From: JAPUDQ01 sp049289035
GTDB lineage: Bacteria > Patescibacteriota > Saccharimonadia > Saccharimonadales > Saccharimonadaceae
Length of the DNA: 40,012 nucleotides
Reading direction: 5' to 3'
Assembly (NCBI GenBank): GCA_049289035.1
Contig: JBAQIV010000004.1
Location: 1 to 40,012, forward strand
Positions 8,178 to 16,059 of the stretch are shown piece after piece. Below the pieces are notes generated by a model that saw only the letters and a program-made list of their open reading frames with translations, did no database searches and was not told where the DNA came from. Made by a program: the position numbers and the translations under genes. Within the stretch, counting starts at the first letter, position 1. The number at the start of each line of letters is the position of its first letter.

Positions 8178-9560
8178 ATGAGTGAAAAAAATAGCAAATC
8201 GACCGGCCGCATCATCCAGGTCGTTGGTGTGGTGGTCGATGTCGAGTTCGCCAAAGGCGAATTACCTGCGATTTATGATGCGATTGAGGTTCAACATGCT
8301 GGGCACAAACTTGTGCTCGAAGTAGCGCAGCACCTCAGTGACACCAGTGTCCGTACGGTCGCGCTCAGTAGCACCGATGGGCTGGCTCGTGGAGCCGAAG
8401 CGGTTGCGACTGGTGCGCCGATTAGTGTGCCAGTGGGTAAAGCCACGAGCGGTCGCATGTTCAACGTCATCGGTGAAGCGATTGACGGCAAGCCAAATCT
8501 TAAAAACCCCACGCTCGCCCCGATTCACAAAGACCCACCGACATTTACTGACCAATCAGGTAAAACCGAGATACTCGAAACCGGTATCAAAGTCATAGAC
8601 CTGATTGCACCTATCACCAAAGGCGGCAAAGTGGGCCTATTCGGCGGTGCTGGCGTCGGTAAAACCGTGCTTATCACAGAGCTAATCAACAACATCGCGA
8701 AATTTCACTCCGGCAACTCGGTCTTCGCTGGTGTCGGTGAACGAACCCGCGAAGGTAACGACCTCTATAAAGAGATGGGCGACTCTGGCGTGCTCGACAA
8801 AACTAGTCTTGTCTTCGGTCAGATGAACGAACCGCCAGGTGCGCGTCTGCGTGTCGCGCTGACTGGTCTCACTATGGCCGAAGCATTTCGTGACGAAGGC
8901 AAAGACGTCCTGCTGTTTATCGACAATATATTTCGCTTTACGCAGGCTGGTTCAGAGGTGTCAGCACTGCTTGGCCGTTTGCCAAGCGCCGTCGGTTACC
9001 AGCCAAACCTCCAGCAAGAAATGGGCGCGCTTCAAGAGCGCATCACAAGCACCAAAAAAGGTTCAGTCACATCTGTCCAGGCCGTCTATGTACCGGCCGA
9101 TGACCTCACCGACCCTGCTCCGGCGACGACATTTGCCCACCTTGACAGCACCATCGTGCTCAACCGCGCGCTGACTGAGATTGGTATCTACCCAGCAGTT
9201 GACCCGCTCGACTCAAGCAGTACCATCCTCGACCCAGAAATCGTCGGCGAAGAACACTATGCCGTCGCCCGCGATGTACAGCGAGTTTTGCAACGCTATA
9301 AAGACCTTCAGGATATCATTGCGATCATGGGTATGGAAGAATTGTCCGACGAAGACAAACAAACCGTCAACCGTGCCCGCAAGATACAACGCTTCTTCAG
9401 CCAGCCATTCTTCGTCGCTGAGCAGTTTACTGGCAACACCGGTCAATATGTCAAGCTTGCTGATACCATCAAAGGTTTCCGTGAGATACTCGACGGCAAA
9501 CACGACGACAAAAGCGAAAACGCCTTCTACATGAAGGGTAGCATCGACGAGGTGAAATGA
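8178..9560 (+). CDS. atpD: ATP synthase F1 subunit beta
   Basis: Catalytic subunit of F1. I chose the ATG at 8178 (460 aa) because AGGAA lies 7 nt upstream and the protein then starts like other beta subunits; an in-frame ATG at 8151 lacks such a site and would add nine unusual residues. Walker A GGAGVGKT is at 156-163, the GVGERTREG block with the catalytic Glu follows, and the Walker B region reads VLLFIDN. The DELSEED lever motif is present as EELSDED. It is preceded by the palindromic repeat, which may affect expression relative to atpA. Confidence 0.98.
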   Translation: MSEKNSKSTGRIIQVVGVVVDVEFAKGELPAIYDAIEVQHAGHKLVLEVAQHLSDTSVRTVALSSTDGLARGAEAVATGAPISVPVGKATSGRMFNVIGEAIDGKPNLKNPTLAPIHKDPPTFTDQSGKTEILETGIKVIDLIAPITKGGKVGLFGGAGVGKTVLITELINNIAKFHSGNSVFAGVGERTREGNDLYKEMGDSGVLDKTSLVFGQMNEPPGARLRVALTGLTMAEAFRDEGKDVLLFIDNIFRFTQAGSEVSALLGRLPSAVGYQPNLQQEMGALQERITSTKKGSVTSVQAVYVPADDLTDPAPATTFAHLDSTIVLNRALTEIGIYPAVDPLDSSSTILDPEIVGEEHYAVARDVQRVLQRYKDLQDIIAIMGMEELSDEDKQTVNRARKIQRFFSQPFFVAEQFTGNTGQYVKLADTIKGFREILDGKHDDKSENAFYMKGSIDEVK

Positions 9561-9576
9561 TGAGCAAGGAAGCTGC

Positions 9577-9996
9577 ATGAAACTTGAACTCATTACACTC
9601 GATGGGGTTAAAGTTGACAACGACGTCTACGAAGTTATTGTACCAACAGCGGCTGGCGAGATAAGCATCTTCCCCGGTCACGAACGCATCGTCACTCTGG
9701 CGGTCAATGGAGCTATCTCCATACGACGCGACAAAGCCGATCCCGATGAGGATATGGAACACTTTGCCACCTATGGCGGTATCGTCGAGATTAACCCTAC
9801 GCGTGTGCGCATACTCGTCGATGAGGCCGATACGGCAGATGACATAATCGAAGAAGAAGCCCGTGTCGCCTATGACCGCGCGCTGACACTCCGAGAAAAT
9901 GTGAAAGACATGGCCGAGCTCGAAAAAGCCAAAGCCGAGATTGACCGCCACGCTGTACGACTCAAAGTGGCTGGTTTGCGTCGTCGCAAACGTTAA
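9577..9996 (+). CDS. atpC: ATP synthase F1 subunit epsilon
   Basis: The 139-aa protein has the N-terminal beta-sandwich with the conserved PTAAGEISIFPGHE block near 24-37 and GGIVEINPTRVRIL-type strands, followed by two C-terminal helices of Glu/Lys/Ala-rich sequence from about 85. In other bacteria the C-terminal helices inhibit ATP hydrolysis. AGGAAG lies about 7 nt before the ATG. It closes the operon; the next gene has its own promoter. Confidence 0.96.
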   Translation: MKLELITLDGVKVDNDVYEVIVPTAAGEISIFPGHERIVTLAVNGAISIRRDKADPDEDMEHFATYGGIVEINPTRVRILVDEADTADDIIEEEARVAYDRALTLRENVKDMAELEKAKAEIDRHAVRLKVAGLRRRKR

Positions 9997-10011
9997 GAGT
10001 ATACTAGGATT

Positions 10012-10257
10012 ATGACAACTGACGAAATTACTGACCTCAAACAGTTCATTGAAGCGACTATCAGCCAACAGCTGTCGTTACATCTGGAAGATATGGCGAC
10101 ATCATCTGAAATTATAGATGTCAAATATCGGCTGAGTGAACAAGACGTAAAACTCGATGAAATTCTCAATACCGTTGGAGAATCATTACAACATCATGAC
10201 GTACGGCTTGATGATCACGATAGTCGTTTGCGCACACTAGAGCACAAACCAGCCTAG
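10012..10257 (+). CDS. Small coiled-coil protein of unknown function, 81 aa
   Basis: I do not recognise a family. The protein is acidic and almost wholly helical, with heptad-like spacing of Leu/Ile from about 30 to 76. A TATACT box at 10000-10005 places the start of transcription at about the ATG itself (10012), so the mRNA would be leaderless. The style (short, coiled coil, DRL-type heptads) resembles the gene at 30157-30596, and the two may be related. It converges on the dus gene. Confidence 0.6.
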   Translation: MTTDEITDLKQFIEATISQQLSLHLEDMATSSEIIDVKYRLSEQDVKLDEILNTVGESLQHHDVRLDDHDSRLRTLEHKPA

Positions 10258-10280
10258 GTAGATACCTGATTATATATATG

Positions 10281-11294
10281 CTACGCGACGGTACTCATCG
10301 ACGCGAGTACCGTTCGCGCTTCGTCGGTTGATGCGGTATGCATTAGGTGGTCACGTATATCGCCCGCGCCGTCAAAATCTCGTACGTAGATTTTGAAAAA
10401 CCGTTTGAGTGTGTCATACGGCCGCTGGGTTTGTGGTGAGTACCTGTCGTACAGGTCAAGATGGTAGCGCAACAGATCAATCAACTCCCTTTTGTCATGA
10501 GCAATATGAGGATTTGCTACGGCACTGGCCTGGGATTTATCCCATTTTGCTTGTTGCATATCCCATTTTCCTCCTCGTGCAAACGCAAAAGGATTTGTGA
10601 ACACGCCGCGGCCGATCATGATACCATCACAGCCGTACTGCTCGACCAGCTCGAGCCCATGTGCACGATCACGCACGTCACCATTGCCAATGAGCAGCGT
10701 ATGCGGCGCCACCTCATCGCGCAAAGCGACGATTTCAGCCATCAATTCCCAGTGCGCAGGCACTTTGCTCATTTCTTTTTTGGTGCGCAAATGAATGGTG
10801 AGAGCTGCTATGTCTTGCTGAAGTAACAGCGTCAGCCACTCGCGCCATTCGTCGACTCGACTGTAGCCGAGCCTGGTTTTCACACTGATGGGTAGACCAG
10901 CGGTTTTGGCGGCTGTGATCGCTGCTATGGCTAGATCTGGTTGTCGTATGAGTGCTGCACCGCCAGATTTCACCGCTGATTTTACAGGGCACCCCATGTT
11001 TATGTCGATACCATCAAAGCCCAGCGAGTGACAATGCTGTGCGAGTGCTTCCATATCACCCGGTTCACCGCCCCATATTTGGGCGATGATCGGATGCTCT
11101 TGGTCAGTTTTGACCAGCCGACCGCGAATAGCCTTGTCGCCAGCATGCACCCAGCCGGTTGCATTGGTAAACTCACTATAGTACAGATCGGGTGGCGCTG
11201 CTCGCGCGACCACCTGGCGAAACACCACGTCAGTCACCGCCTCCATAGGGGCAAGAACAAAAAACGGTCGCGGCAATGTATCCCAGACGGTCAT
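10281..11294 (-). CDS. dus: tRNA-dihydrouridine synthase
   Basis: FMN-dependent enzyme reducing uridines to dihydrouridine in tRNA. Visible motifs are VLAPMEAVTDVVFRQ near 13-27, INMGCP near 98-103 with the catalytic Cys at 102, and VKTRLGY. I start at 11294 (337 aa): an extended -10 box at 11306-11314 puts the RNA 5' end about 5 nt before this ATG, and the longer frame from 11321 would begin upstream of that. After the TNPFAFARGG block, about residues 240-268 (peptide KWDMQQAKWDKSQA and following) are extra compared with typical Dus proteins and are encoded by a dispersed repeat. A 9-bp inverted repeat (10288-10313) covers the last codons. Confidence 0.93.
   Translation of the reverse strand: MTVWDTLPRPFFVLAPMEAVTDVVFRQVVARAAPPDLYYSEFTNATGWVHAGDKAIRGRLVKTDQEHPIIAQIWGGEPGDMEALAQHCHSLGFDGIDINMGCPVKSAVKSGGAALIRQPDLAIAAITAAKTAGLPISVKTRLGYSRVDEWREWLTLLLQQDIAALTIHLRTKKEMSKVPAHWELMAEIVALRDEVAPHTLLIGNGDVRDRAHGLELVEQYGCDGIMIGRGVFTNPFAFARGGKWDMQQAKWDKSQASAVANPHIAHDKRELIDLLRYHLDLYDRYSPQTQRPYDTLKRFFKIYVRDFDGAGDIRDHLMHTASTDEARTVLASMSTVA
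10288..10313. terminator. Hairpin at the convergent ends of the 10012 gene and dus
   Basis: ACGGTACTC and GAGTACCGT pair over 9 bp with an 8-nt loop. It lies in the last codons of dus and just after the plus-strand gene ending at 10257. No U-run follows, so a terminator role is only plausible. Confidence 0.3.
10542..10566 (-). repeat. Palindromic dispersed repeat fragment inside dus
   Basis: These 25 nt are the exact reverse complement of 8081-8105 between atpG and atpD. They are translated in frame in dus. Flanking sequence 10485-10575 (ATCCCATTTT twice; CATATTGC) also resembles the repeat family, so a larger element probably inserted and was then kept as an in-frame peptide. Confidence 0.8.
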
Positions 11295-11305
11295 AACAGA
11301 GGTAT

Positions 11306-11314
11306 AGTATAGCA
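11306..11314 (-). promoter_or_regulatory. Extended -10 promoter of dus
   Basis: On the minus strand TGC is followed by TATACT. The predicted start is about 11299, which decides the dus start codon at 11294. The upstream -35 zone overlaps the terminator at 11323-11347. Confidence 0.6.
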
Positions 11315-11322
11315 TACTCATT

Positions 11323-11347
11323 GAAAAGAGCCCGACAAATCGGGCTC
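11323..11347 (-). terminator. Intrinsic terminator of the structured RNA unit
   Basis: On the minus strand GAGCCCGA, loop TTTG, TCGGGCTC (8 bp) is followed by TTTTC. It ends the minus-strand unit that begins near 12236. Confidence 0.75.
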
Positions 11348-11927
11348 AAGTAGCGCTTTGTTTTGCGTCACGAAGCTTGACGTCCTCAAGGCGTAATGGC
11401 CGAGGAAACGCAGGGGCGGCCTATGTGGCGCCGCCGGGGGGCACATGCTCTCGGAGATTCCGAGGGCCGCCCCTGCGTCCTAGTACGCTGTGCTTATTTG
11501 TTTGTTGCTTGACGCGTAAGCACAGCCTTAGTTCACGGTATTCGGGCAGGGTCAGCTGCCGTCCCGGATTGGAAGTCCGTACATACAATGAACCGTCTCA
11601 GATCAGTCTGCAGGACCAGGCCAGACTCGGGGAACTGGTCAGCCCACATTCAGACTACTGAGCTTTGCACCGAGACGAAGTGCGGGGGTAGCACCTCGTC
11701 TCGGCTGTTTGGCGAGTGGCCAGGACTAACATTGTCTTAGCCGTGCCAGGGGCAAACGCCTGGCCACTCTGTCTTTGGGTTGTGCGTGAAGAAAATGGGA
11801 CTGGTACGGCGGGGCAAAAAACACCCCGCCGCACCAGCTGTTTCGCCTCTCCCAAGCGAAACTTCCCTGGCCCCCTGCTATCCCCCCAGGTGGGCAGGAC
11901 ATGTCATGTATGAGATGACATGTCCTT
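11348..11927 (-). ncRNA. Candidate large structured noncoding RNA (about 580 nt of hairpins)
   Basis: No credible protein frame is present, but perfect or near-perfect stems follow one another. Main stems are 11366-11382 (5 bp), 11408-11478 (14 bp closing a junction with ATGTG/CACAT and CTCGGA-GAT-TCCGAG), 11487-11526 (10 bp), 11597-11662 (stacked 5, 6 and 6 bp), 11670-11704 (9 plus 4 bp), 11714-11769 (11 bp), 11801-11837 (14 bp, one mismatch), 11840-11862 (7 bp) and 11897-11925 (11 bp). The minus strand is inferred from the consensus promoter at 12243-12271 and the terminator at 11323-11347. The density resembles large ornate RNAs such as GOLLD or ROOL, which often lie by tRNAs, but I cannot match a known family. 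Confidence 0.6.
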
Positions 11928-11930
11928 TGC

Positions 11931-12023
11931 GGGCGTGACCGGAATCGCACCGGCGACCTCCTGCTTAATACGCAGGTGCTCTGTGCAACGTGCCGACACG
12001 TCACTCTGCTGAGCTACACGCCC
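11931..12023 (-). tRNA. tRNA-like element, apparent anticodon ATT, D-loop hairpin insertion
   Basis: The minus strand folds as a cloverleaf: acceptor GGGCGTG with CACGCCC (7 bp), D-stem GCTC/GAGC, anticodon stem CCTGC/GCAGG with loop GTATTAA, variable region AGGTC, and T-stem GCCGG/CCGGT with loop TGCGATT. It is 93 nt because the D-loop holds an extra hairpin (GTG-CGTG with CACG-CAC). The anticodon would be ATT (Asn, unusual A34), the T-loop lacks the standard TTC, and CCA is not encoded (GCAA follows). It may be a degenerate tRNA, a tRNA mimic, or the tRNA-like part of the adjacent structured RNA. A C(TTCG)G hairpin lies just 5' (12027-12042). Confidence 0.55.
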
Positions 12024-12049
12024 ATGGCCGGCCGAAGCCGGCAGGTGAT

Positions 12050-12169
12050 CTACTTGGGAACGACTCCTGTTCCTTCGCAGGTCTTGCAGATGGACCATCC
12101 GGCCCAACTACCCTTGACCCCGAAGCCACCAGCCCCGCTACAGGCTGTACAGGTTTTGGTATCGGCCAT
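12050..12169 (-). CDS. 39-aa zinc-ribbon-like protein with two CxxCxGxG motifs
   Basis: The small protein has CTACSGAG at 7-14 and CKTCEGTG at 28-35, two CxxCxGxG repeats as in the DnaJ cysteine-rich zinc domain, separated by a short Gly/Trp-rich loop; one Zn2+ with four Cys ligands is the likely arrangement. AAGGAAGTGAG lies 5-15 nt before the ATG and supports translation. A consensus promoter is 74 nt upstream, and the tRNA-like element begins 27 nt after the stop, so it appears to be the first part of the structured-RNA unit. Similar small proteins occur in phages and elsewhere; a specific role cannot be assigned. Confidence 0.75.
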   Translation of the reverse strand: MADTKTCTACSGAGGFGVKGSWAGWSICKTCEGTGVVPK

Positions 12170-12242
12170 GGCTCACTTCCTTCATGTACGATCTGCAGAA
12201 GTGGCACCGGGTTGGCACCAGACTCCTCTACAGTAGGATTCT

Positions 12243-12271
12243 AAGATAACATTTTTGAAGACTTAAGTCAA
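12243..12271 (-). promoter_or_regulatory. Consensus sigma70-type promoter of the structured RNA unit
   Basis: On the minus strand TTGACT, a 17-nt spacer, then TATCTT. The predicted start is near 12236. Unlike most promoters in this window it has a strong -35 box and a 5' leader of about 66 nt. Confidence 0.75.
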
Positions 12272-12320
12272 GAGATTTAATGTCATTTTACCGCAAAAAG
12301 CATCACGTTCTTTTATGAGA

Positions 12321-12353
12321 ACAAAAAACTTTTCTTCTGGCGCTCCAGAAGAA
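12321..12353 (-). terminator. Intrinsic terminator of the helicase gene
   Basis: On the minus strand a 9-bp stem TTCTTCTGG/CCAGAAGAA with a 4-nt loop is followed by AAGTTTTTTG. It lies 53 nt after the stop of the 12406-15825 gene. Confidence 0.75.
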
Positions 12354-12405
12354 CGGGTTGATTCTTTCTCGCAAGATCAGCTTCATTCACTAACTGGCAG
12401 ATAAA

Positions 12406-15400
12406 CTACTGTAGCAAATCATGCTCAAATGCCAGTATCCCTTTGATCGAAAGCTCATAATCATCTGTCGCATCAAAATCCAGCGTCTGAATACGTGACC
12501 AGACAGCACCGATCAGGCGGCGGAATTCGGCCAGTTTCACTTCGTCGTAAGCATAGTCCAGTAGTACAATGTCGCCTTTTTCGTCTGGTTCGACAAATTC
12601 AATCCGCGCGCCGGTCACACTATAGCCGCGAAATTGGCGGGAATTTTCTATGAGCAGCCGGTACATCATGAGTTGTTGTTCGTAGTGATGCAGCTTGATT
12701 TTTTCGTAATCAGTTCTGCCCTGCCATTTTCGCACGGCCGTACCGGTTTTGTAGTCGGTGATAAATATGGTTTTTTCGTCGGTGTCGATGTCGATCAGGT
12801 CAATCGCACCGGTGATGAGCGCGTCGCCCACTAGTATCGATTCGGTGCGAAAATCACGCTCCACGATTTGGTGCGGCGTAAAGCTATCGTAGCGTGCCGC
12901 CAGAAACGCCGTCAGTACCTGCGACCCACGCTGGAGCTGCTTACTAAAGTCGATTTCTGACAGCTGATGCCGTCGCAAGTTTTCTTCATAATCATGCAGT
13001 ACATCTTCGACCGGCCGGCGTTTGCCGGTTGCAGCCAGGTGCGCATGCGCGCGTTGTAGCGTGGCATGGATTGCCGAGCCATAGGCAGCGCTGACACCCA
13101 TCATCTGCGGGAATCTCAGTAGGTTGTGCAACAAGAAAAGTTGTGGCCCGCCGCGTGAAACGTCGAGAAAATGATTGAGATGTGTAGCGCTTAGTTTGTA
13201 CGAATCTAGTAACGGTCGTAATAATTGGTCTTTGGTGGCAGTGGCGACGTCAAGTAGCGGCGCGCGCCAGTCGTGCTCGACTGCCGTAATTTGATCAACG
13301 TGTGGCAGCGGCTCATGTTCGGTGACAGCAAGTGCAATTGTCGGTACGGAACCGACTGGCAATAGCGCTTTACCGCCGTCACTCAAACGCGCGGCGTAGA
13401 GCCCGAGTGTGTTGCGTGCCCGCGTGAGAGCGACGTAGAGCAGCCGCAGTCGCTCGTCGTCACTATCACCGACGGGTGCAAGTGGCAGATTCGACGGAAA
13501 TTGTATAAGACGCAAGCGTGACCGCGCACTACTGCCCCAAATAGATTCGGTCGCATCGGTGATATAGACGCTATCAAATTCAAGCCCCTTGCTTTTGTGA
13601 GCTGTCAGCAGCGTCACAGCCGACTCGTCATGTTCGACGTCGCCGCGTCCTTGGATGGCTAGTTGCATGTCGCGGTGTAGGTCGAGAAACTCCACTAAGT
13701 CGGCGAGCATAAGCAACTGATCGGCACGAAATTCACGCAAGCGAGCACGCAACCGTTGCAAATTATCGAGCCATGCCAGATAGTGCCCAGGCCTGGTTTC
13801 GAGGGATTCGCGCGGGAAAAAGTAAGCACGGTATGGCGAGACGTATTCCTCCTGGGATGGCATTTCTTCAGATACCGCTTCGTCGCGGGCGCTATCGCCA
13901 ACTTGGGGCTCGACGACGCCAAACAAATGGTCGCACATGTATTCGAGCGGCTCGGTCTGTGCGTAGTGTGCGGCCACGATCAGCCATTCGGCGATGGTCT
14001 GTATAGTGCCGCCACTTACCAGCATAGCTTCGAGCCAGTAGGTTTTGTCGCGGGAGGCGCTGAGGCTGAGGCGCCATAGGTCATGAGCGCTGATACCCCA
14101 AGCCGGGTGAGCAAGCAGTTCTGGTAAAAGCGCATTGGCTTCGTCAAAGCGTTGCTCGGCGATATATTGTACGGTGCGGGCAACCAGTTCAAGCTGACGA
14201 ACGGGTTCGCTGTCGAGTATGTTTTCTTGTCGTTCGTAGCGCAGTGGAATGTCGAGCGCCTGCAAGTGCGGCATAAGTGCGACTAGCTGGCGATGATTGC
14301 GGGCGATGACGGCGCGGCTTTTGGACGAATCTGTGCGATAATCAGCGGCGATCTGCTGGGCGAGTGCATGGCGGGCTTCGTGTTCGGTGGCGTAATTATG
14401 AAAAGCAACCGATGGTTCATTACCGCTCAGGACAAACGCCCGAGCGCTTACTGATGCATCTGGGTCTTGCTCGGGCTTAGCCGGAAAGGCCAATTGTCCT
14501 TCGGGCAACGAACCATCGGTTGTCTTCCCGCCATGATGCGCCGTCAATGTTTTATCGATTCCCAGTGTCGTTTCGAGTCGTTCACTGCCCTGTACAATGA
14601 CCGATCTGGCGACACCTAGTATGTCGCGACACGAACGGTAATTGTCGGTCAGCGTCACGACCTTTACGTCGCGGTAGCGCGTGGTGAAGTCGAGTATGTT
14701 ACTCATGGTGGCACCCTGGAACCGGTAAATTGCTTGGTCGTCATCGCCCACTACCATGAGGTTGGGGCGGCCTTCGCTCGACTCGTTGTTGGTTAGATTC
14801 CAGATGAGGCGCATCTGCGCGTCGTTGGTGTCCTGAAACTCATCGACCAGTATGTAGTGATAGGTTTCTTGTAGTTCAGCTCGTAGTTCGGCGAAAACTT
14901 CCATAGCATGCACCACGCGCAGTATCATGTCGTCATAGTCGAACAGTTCGTGCGTTTGCATGGCCACGAGGTACTCGTAGTAGACGTTACCTGCGGCACG
15001 TAATTTTGCCGAGATGCGCTGGTCGCGCAATATGATTTCGTCGTGGGCATTTTTGGCCAAGTAAAGTTTTTTCCAGGCGCTGAGTGGTTTGGTGCTGTTG
15101 TCGGTTTCACTTTGGGCCAGCGCTTCACGTAAGCTTGCGCCAAGTAATTGGTGCAGTGGTGTATACCCGACAAGTTCGAACGGTTCATGGTCGTACTTTT
15201 CAATTTCAGACAGAAGCGACTCAATGCTCGGGAATAATTTTTTGCTTAGTCGCTCGCCAAACGTCGCCTGTAGTCGTGGCTGTACCCACGCAGCAAAGGC
15301 GTCGTTACGGTCAAGTATCATACCCAGTTCGTCTGGCGTGAGGCCAGATTTTTTTAGGTCAGAAATAGCACTTTGTAGGTCGCGCAAGTGCGTAAATTGT

Positions 15401-15825
15401 CCGTTCATAGTGCTTGCGAGCGGGTTGTCATGCGGCAGTTTGCTCAGAATTTCACTCAGTATTTCATAACTACTTAGCTCGTCAGCCGGGCGAAAATGCG
15501 CACCGTGGTAAAAGTACTCGCCAAACTGATTGATGATCTCGCTACCAAAACTATGAAAGGTATGGATAGCGACTTTGTACGCCTCGGACCCAATCAGACC
15601 TGCCAGCCGTTCGCGCATGGCGACGGCTCCACTGTCGGTAAATGTCAGGCACAGTATATTGCTTGGCAGCGCGTCGGTTTTATCGAGTATATTTGCCACA
15701 CGTACGCTTAGTAGCTCGGTCTTGCCCGTGCCTGGCCCCGCCACAACCATGACCGGCCCGTCTATGCAATCGACGGCTTCTCTCTGCGCCGTGTTGAGCG
15801 CCTGCAAACGTTTGGTAAACTCCAT
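12406..15825 (-). CDS. UvrD/PcrA-type superfamily 1 helicase fused to a PD-(D/E)XK nuclease domain
   Basis: Large ATP-dependent helicase-nuclease (1139 aa) of the kind used in double-strand break processing (AddAB/AdnAB-like). Helicase motifs in order: Walker A GPGTGKT at 30-36; TFHSFG; VDEFQDTND (motif II); GDDDQAIYRFQGA (III); TDNYRS (IV); TAHKSKGLEFD (V); LLYVALTRAR (VI). The C-terminal third carries GAIDLIDID followed by ITDYKTG, the RecB-type nuclease core, after an upstream HATLQRAHAH region. I start at 15825: a TATACT box at 15833-15838 puts the RNA start almost at this ATG, and a longer frame to 15915 would begin upstream of the promoter. No separate AddB partner is in the window. Confidence 0.9.
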   Translation of the reverse strand: MEFTKRLQALNTAQREAVDCIDGPVMVVAGPGTGKTELLSVRVANILDKTDALPSNILCLTFTDSGAVAMRERLAGLIGSEAYKVAIHTFHSFGSEIINQFGEYFYHGAHFRPADELSSYEILSEILSKLPHDNPLASTMNGQFTHLRDLQSAISDLKKSGLTPDELGMILDRNDAFAAWVQPRLQATFGERLSKKLFPSIESLLSEIEKYDHEPFELVGYTPLHQLLGASLREALAQSETDNSTKPLSAWKKLYLAKNAHDEIILRDQRISAKLRAAGNVYYEYLVAMQTHELFDYDDMILRVVHAMEVFAELRAELQETYHYILVDEFQDTNDAQMRLIWNLTNNESSEGRPNLMVVGDDDQAIYRFQGATMSNILDFTTRYRDVKVVTLTDNYRSCRDILGVARSVIVQGSERLETTLGIDKTLTAHHGGKTTDGSLPEGQLAFPAKPEQDPDASVSARAFVLSGNEPSVAFHNYATEHEARHALAQQIAADYRTDSSKSRAVIARNHRQLVALMPHLQALDIPLRYERQENILDSEPVRQLELVARTVQYIAEQRFDEANALLPELLAHPAWGISAHDLWRLSLSASRDKTYWLEAMLVSGGTIQTIAEWLIVAAHYAQTEPLEYMCDHLFGVVEPQVGDSARDEAVSEEMPSQEEYVSPYRAYFFPRESLETRPGHYLAWLDNLQRLRARLREFRADQLLMLADLVEFLDLHRDMQLAIQGRGDVEHDESAVTLLTAHKSKGLEFDSVYITDATESIWGSSARSRLRLIQFPSNLPLAPVGDSDDERLRLLYVALTRARNTLGLYAARLSDGGKALLPVGSVPTIALAVTEHEPLPHVDQITAVEHDWRAPLLDVATATKDQLLRPLLDSYKLSATHLNHFLDVSRGGPQLFLLHNLLRFPQMMGVSAAYGSAIHATLQRAHAHLAATGKRRPVEDVLHDYEENLRRHQLSEIDFSKQLQRGSQVLTAFLAARYDSFTPHQIVERDFRTESILVGDALITGAIDLIDIDTDEKTIFITDYKTGTAVRKWQGRTDYEKIKLHHYEQQLMMYRLLIENSRQFRGYSVTGARIEFVEPDEKGDIVLLDYAYDEVKLAEFRRLIGAVWSRIQTLDFDATDDYELSIKGILAFEHDLLQ

Positions 15826-15842
15826 AGGATATAGTATAGAGT

Positions 15843-15884
15843 AGATTTTGGATTTTGGTCCACCAGCTGGCGGATGGATTTTGG
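15843..15884. repeat. AT-rich ATTTTGGATTTTAG-type dispersed repeat, copy 1
   Basis: Two phrases of the GATTTTGG type. TGGATTTTGGAAGAA here recurs exactly near 38218-38232. Related phrases occur at 16740-16775, 36188-36228, 36871-36893 and 38197-38283. Confidence 0.6.
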
Positions 15885-15976
15885 AAGAAACAAAAAACCA
15901 CCTGGTGGTGGACATGAAAAAACCCGGTACCGGTGAGATAGTCGAATCTACATTCTAGATCCTAAAAATAGTCACC

Positions 15977-16014
15977 TGTGTCAAAACTTGTCCGATCGGA
16001 CGCGTTTTGACACA
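15977..16014. promoter_or_regulatory. Long palindrome between the helicase gene and the 16060 gene
   Basis: TGTGTCAAAAC and GTTTTGACACA (11 bp) enclose a second self-complementary core GTCCGATCGGAC. It lies about 26 nt upstream of the 16060 promoter. It could be an operator for a dimeric regulator or a transcribed hairpin; there is no U-run on the plus strand. Confidence 0.5.
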
Positions 16015-16059
16015 ACTTACGCTGCCCGATAGCGGCATGTGCTATAGTAAATAACAGAT

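Noticed and set aside
11348..11927. RNase P RNA, tmRNA or SRP RNA
   Set aside because: I looked for their core motifs (RNase P GAGGAAAGTCCG, tmRNA ends and tag frame, SRP GGTCAGG..GGAAG..GCAGCC) and did not find convincing matches.
11377..12244. Several 60-95 aa frames on both strands across the structured region
   Set aside because: They have no ribosome binding sites, odd composition and arise from GC-rich stems; only the 39-aa frame has motif and translation support.
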